Source of the DNA: CAVQZC01 sp963718315
GTDB taxonomy: Bacteria; Actinomycetota; Thermoleophilia; Gaiellales; JAICJC01
Direction of reading: 5' to 3'
DNA: 64,000 nucleotides
Assembly: GCA_963718315.1 (NCBI GenBank)
Contig: CAVQZC010000013.1
Span: forward strand, 186,001-250,000
Shown piece after piece: positions 62,214-64,000 of the stretch; position 1 is the first letter of the stretch; every line of letters begins with the position of its first letter. The notes under the pieces were generated by a model that worked only from the letters and a program-made list of their open reading frames with translations, was not told the origin of the DNA and did not search any database. The position numbers were made by a program, and so were the translations under genes.

Positions 62214-64000
62214 CTACACCTGCGCGGAGCGCTCAGCGGCCGTGCGGGGCGCCGCGGGCATCGTGAACACGGTCTGCGCGCCATGCCCGGGCGACGAGCT
62301 GATCTCCACCTTGCCACCGGCCAGCCGGATCCGTTCGATCATCGTGTCCAGCCCCAGGTGGCCGTGCATCTGTGCCGGGTCGCGCGCCTGGTCGACGTCG
62401 AAGCCGACACCGTCGTCAGACACGGTGAACTCCAGCACGCCGTCGCGTGCGCGTCCGGTGACGGCCAGGGTGTCTGCGTTGCTGTGCTTGCGCGCATTGA
62501 CCACGAGCTCGCGGATCGTGCGGTAGCTGAGCGCCTCGACCGTCTCGGACTGCCGCGGCAGCTCGACATCCACCGTGGCAGTGCTCCACGGCCCATCGCG
62601 CACCAGCTCGGTGACGGCCGCCTCGATCCCGTCGCGCTGGAGCGTGGCCGGGCGCAGCTCGAACATCAGCCGCCGGGTTCGCTCGATCAGCCCCGTGAGC
62701 ATCTCCTCCATCTGGCCGCTGCGCGCCTCGTCGCCGCCCAGCATCCGCACCTGGTAGAGCAGCGCGGTCATCACCTGGACGGCGTCGTCGTGGAGCTCCC
62801 CGGCGATCCGCGCCTGCTCCTCCTCGCCGGCGCGGACGAGCCGCTCGACCGCGTCCTTGCTGCGCTGCTCGGCCTCGTGGAGCTCGGTCACGTCGAAGAC
62901 CAGCGCCTGGCGCAGCGGCGCCAGGTTGCGTACCACGTGGTCGACCGACGTCACCCACCGTTCCCGGCCGTCGGCCGCGCGCAGCCGGTACGTGTTCGAG
63001 AAGGTCTCGCCGGCGGCGATCGCCCGCTCGAACCCCTCGGTCCGGTCGTCCGGATGCACCATCGCGCGGTAGGCGCCGACCCCGCTCGCCCGCCACTCCT
63101 CCGCGCTCCGGCCGGTGATGACCTCGAGCTGCGGGCTCGCGTAGGCGATCTCCCCGGTACCCGGGTCGTAGACCACCACCGCGGCCGGCAGCGCCTCGAT
63201 CAGCTCCTGGTACCGGGCCCGCTGCTCGACGAGGTCGGTGACGTCCAGCGTCACCACCTGGCGCAGCGGCGCGACCCCGGCGACGGTCTGGTCGGTGGAC
63301 GACACCCACCGCGTCTCACCCGTCGCCCGGTTGCGGATCCGGTAGTCGCCCCGCCACGGCCGCTGCTCCTCGACCGCCGCGTCGTAGGCGGGACCGGCGG
63401 TAGCGAGGTCATCAGGGTGCACCAGCTCCCGCCAGAGACCGACGCCGCCGTCGGCAAGCCACTCGCTCGACGGGATGCCGGACAGCTGCTCGAGCCCCGG
63501 GCTGACGTAGGTGAACCGGCCGATCTGCGGGTCGTAGGAGCCGATCGCCGCCGGCGTCTGCTCCACCAGCGCCTGGAACTGCTGCTCGGTGCTGACCTCG
63601 CCCGTGACGTCGCGCATGATGCCGTGCCAGTCGCGCATCGCGCCGTCCGCACCGAACACCGGCGCTGCCTCGAGCTCGATCCAGATCCAGCGCTCGTCGG
63701 TGCGCCGGAACCGCACCCGCGCCCGGAACGGCCCACCCCCGCGAAATGCTTCCTGCATCGCGGCGAACCGCGCGGCGTCGTCGGCATGGCTGTGCGACTG
63801 CCCGAAGGCAAGGGCCTCCTCCCCCACCATCGCGTCGGCGCCGTAGCCGGTGATCTGCTCGACCTCCGGGGAGACGTACTCGAACCGCGCCTGCGGGGTC
63901 AGCCGCACCACGCCGATGTTCAGGTCTTCGACCAGGCCGCGGTAGCGGGCGCCCAGCTCGTCCGCCTCCTGACGCGCCGTCACCAGATCGGTGACGTCGA
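62214..64000 (-). CDS. Multi-PAS HisKA_3 histidine kinase, 5' end outside the window
   Basis: Sensor kinase; the frame is open to the window edge. The first residues in view (DVTDLVTARQEADEL) are the end of another PAS/PAC unit, so the gene starts beyond 64000. Three PAS domains follow (about 63920-63600, 63580-63240 and 63220-62880) with typical ends (GIMRDVTGE, VVTLDVTDL, VFDVTELHEAE). The kinase core has HisKA_3 with the phospho-His in IAGELHDDAVQ and an HATPase_c domain (VNARKHSN, DDGVGFDV, GHLGLDTMIERI). No membrane segment is in view, so it is likely a cytoplasmic sensor. No response regulator is adjacent on the visible side. Confidence 0.88.
   Translation of the reverse strand, partial: DVTDLVTARQEADELGARYRGLVEDLNIGVVRLTPQARFEYVSPEVEQITGYGADAMVGEEALAFGQSHSHADDAARFAAMQEAFRGGGPFRARVRFRRTDERWIWIELEAAPVFGADGAMRDWHGIMRDVTGEVSTEQQFQALVEQTPAAIGSYDPQIGRFTYVSPGLEQLSGIPSSEWLADGGVGLWRELVHPDDLATAGPAYDAAVEEQRPWRGDYRIRNRATGETRWVSSTDQTVAGVAPLRQVVTLDVTDLVEQRARYQELIEALPAAVVVYDPGTGEIAYASPQLEVITGRSAEEWRASGVGAYRAMVHPDDRTEGFERAIAAGETFSNTYRLRAADGRERWVTSVDHVVRNLAPLRQALVFDVTELHEAEQRSKDAVERLVRAGEEEQARIAGELHDDAVQVMTALLYQVRMLGGDEARSGQMEEMLTGLIERTRRLMFELRPATLQRDGIEAAVTELVRDGPWSTATVDVELPRQSETVEALSYRTIRELVVNARKHSNADTLAVTGRARDGVLEFTVSDDGVGFDVDQARDPAQMHGHLGLDTMIERIRLAGGKVEISSSPGHGAQTVFTMPAAPRTAAERSAQV

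Noticed and set aside
1..64000. tRNA, rRNA or other structured RNA genes
   Set aside because: Intergenic gaps were read on both strands and no tRNA cloverleaf or conserved rRNA segment was recognised; short ncRNAs cannot be excluded.

Overview
The window is high-GC, gene-dense bacterial DNA in which many genes overlap by 1 to 8 bases and many start at GTG. The gene content is actinobacterial: a CysO/CysM/Mec cysteine pathway, a Tad/Flp-type locus, HisKA_3 two-component systems, and a PknK-like cyclase-ATPase. A deep-branching actinobacterial class such as Thermoleophilia is my best guess, but this is an inference from gene content only. I see no rRNA, tRNA, IS element or CRISPR array.

Layout. 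1-5.5 kb (minus): ftsZ with a long N-terminal extension behind a ParA ATPase, then an M48 protease, acyl-CoA dehydrogenase and M24 peptidase operon. 5.6-9.8 kb: an amidohydrolase, a peptidoglycan NlpC/P60 hydrolase and two exported or anchored proteins. 9.8-12.7 kb: a tightly overlapping moeZ-cysO-cysM-mec operon, which together can make cysteine on a sulfur-carrier protein. 12.7-18.4 kb: an Lrp regulator, a pterin dehydratase, a secreted choice-of-anchor-D protein, a badly broken chromate-resistance locus (chrB-chrA) and a His-rich CDF metal exporter. 18.4-24.1 kb: a CNNM/CBS membrane protein, a response regulator, histidine kinase and GGDEF gene group, and lgt. 24.5-31.8 kb: a Tad locus (cpaB, cpaE, cpaF, a vWA-TadB fusion, tadC) without a pilin gene, followed by a GAF/HD-GYP protein. 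31.8-42.3 kb: mostly single genes (two MFS exporters, UDG, RidA-like, VOC, TauE, APH, DsbA-like, MarR with its probable operator, cupin, a glycine-rich Tat substrate, GFA enzyme). 42.3-51 kb: an oligopeptide-type ABC importer operon with an embedded amidase, divergent from a TetR gene and a P1-family aminopeptidase. 51-64 kb: a flavin reductase, YCII and VOC proteins, a duplicated HxlR regulator, a large zinc-ribbon/cyclase/ATPase regulator, two large secreted proteins and a multi-PAS histidine kinase cut by the window end.

At least eight genes outside the chromate locus carry single-base frame breaks with good protein similarity on both sides. Some or all may be sequencing or assembly errors, so those genes are described as one locus each and the break is stated. 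The chromate locus has far more breaks and looks truly degraded or locally mis-assembled.

The most interesting items are a MoeZ with its domains in swapped order beside a CysO whose di-glycine end is masked by two extra residues, the vWA-TadB fusion in a pilin-less Tad locus, the amidase embedded in a peptide importer operon next to a P1 peptidase, and clear palindromic operators for the MarR and TetR regulators.
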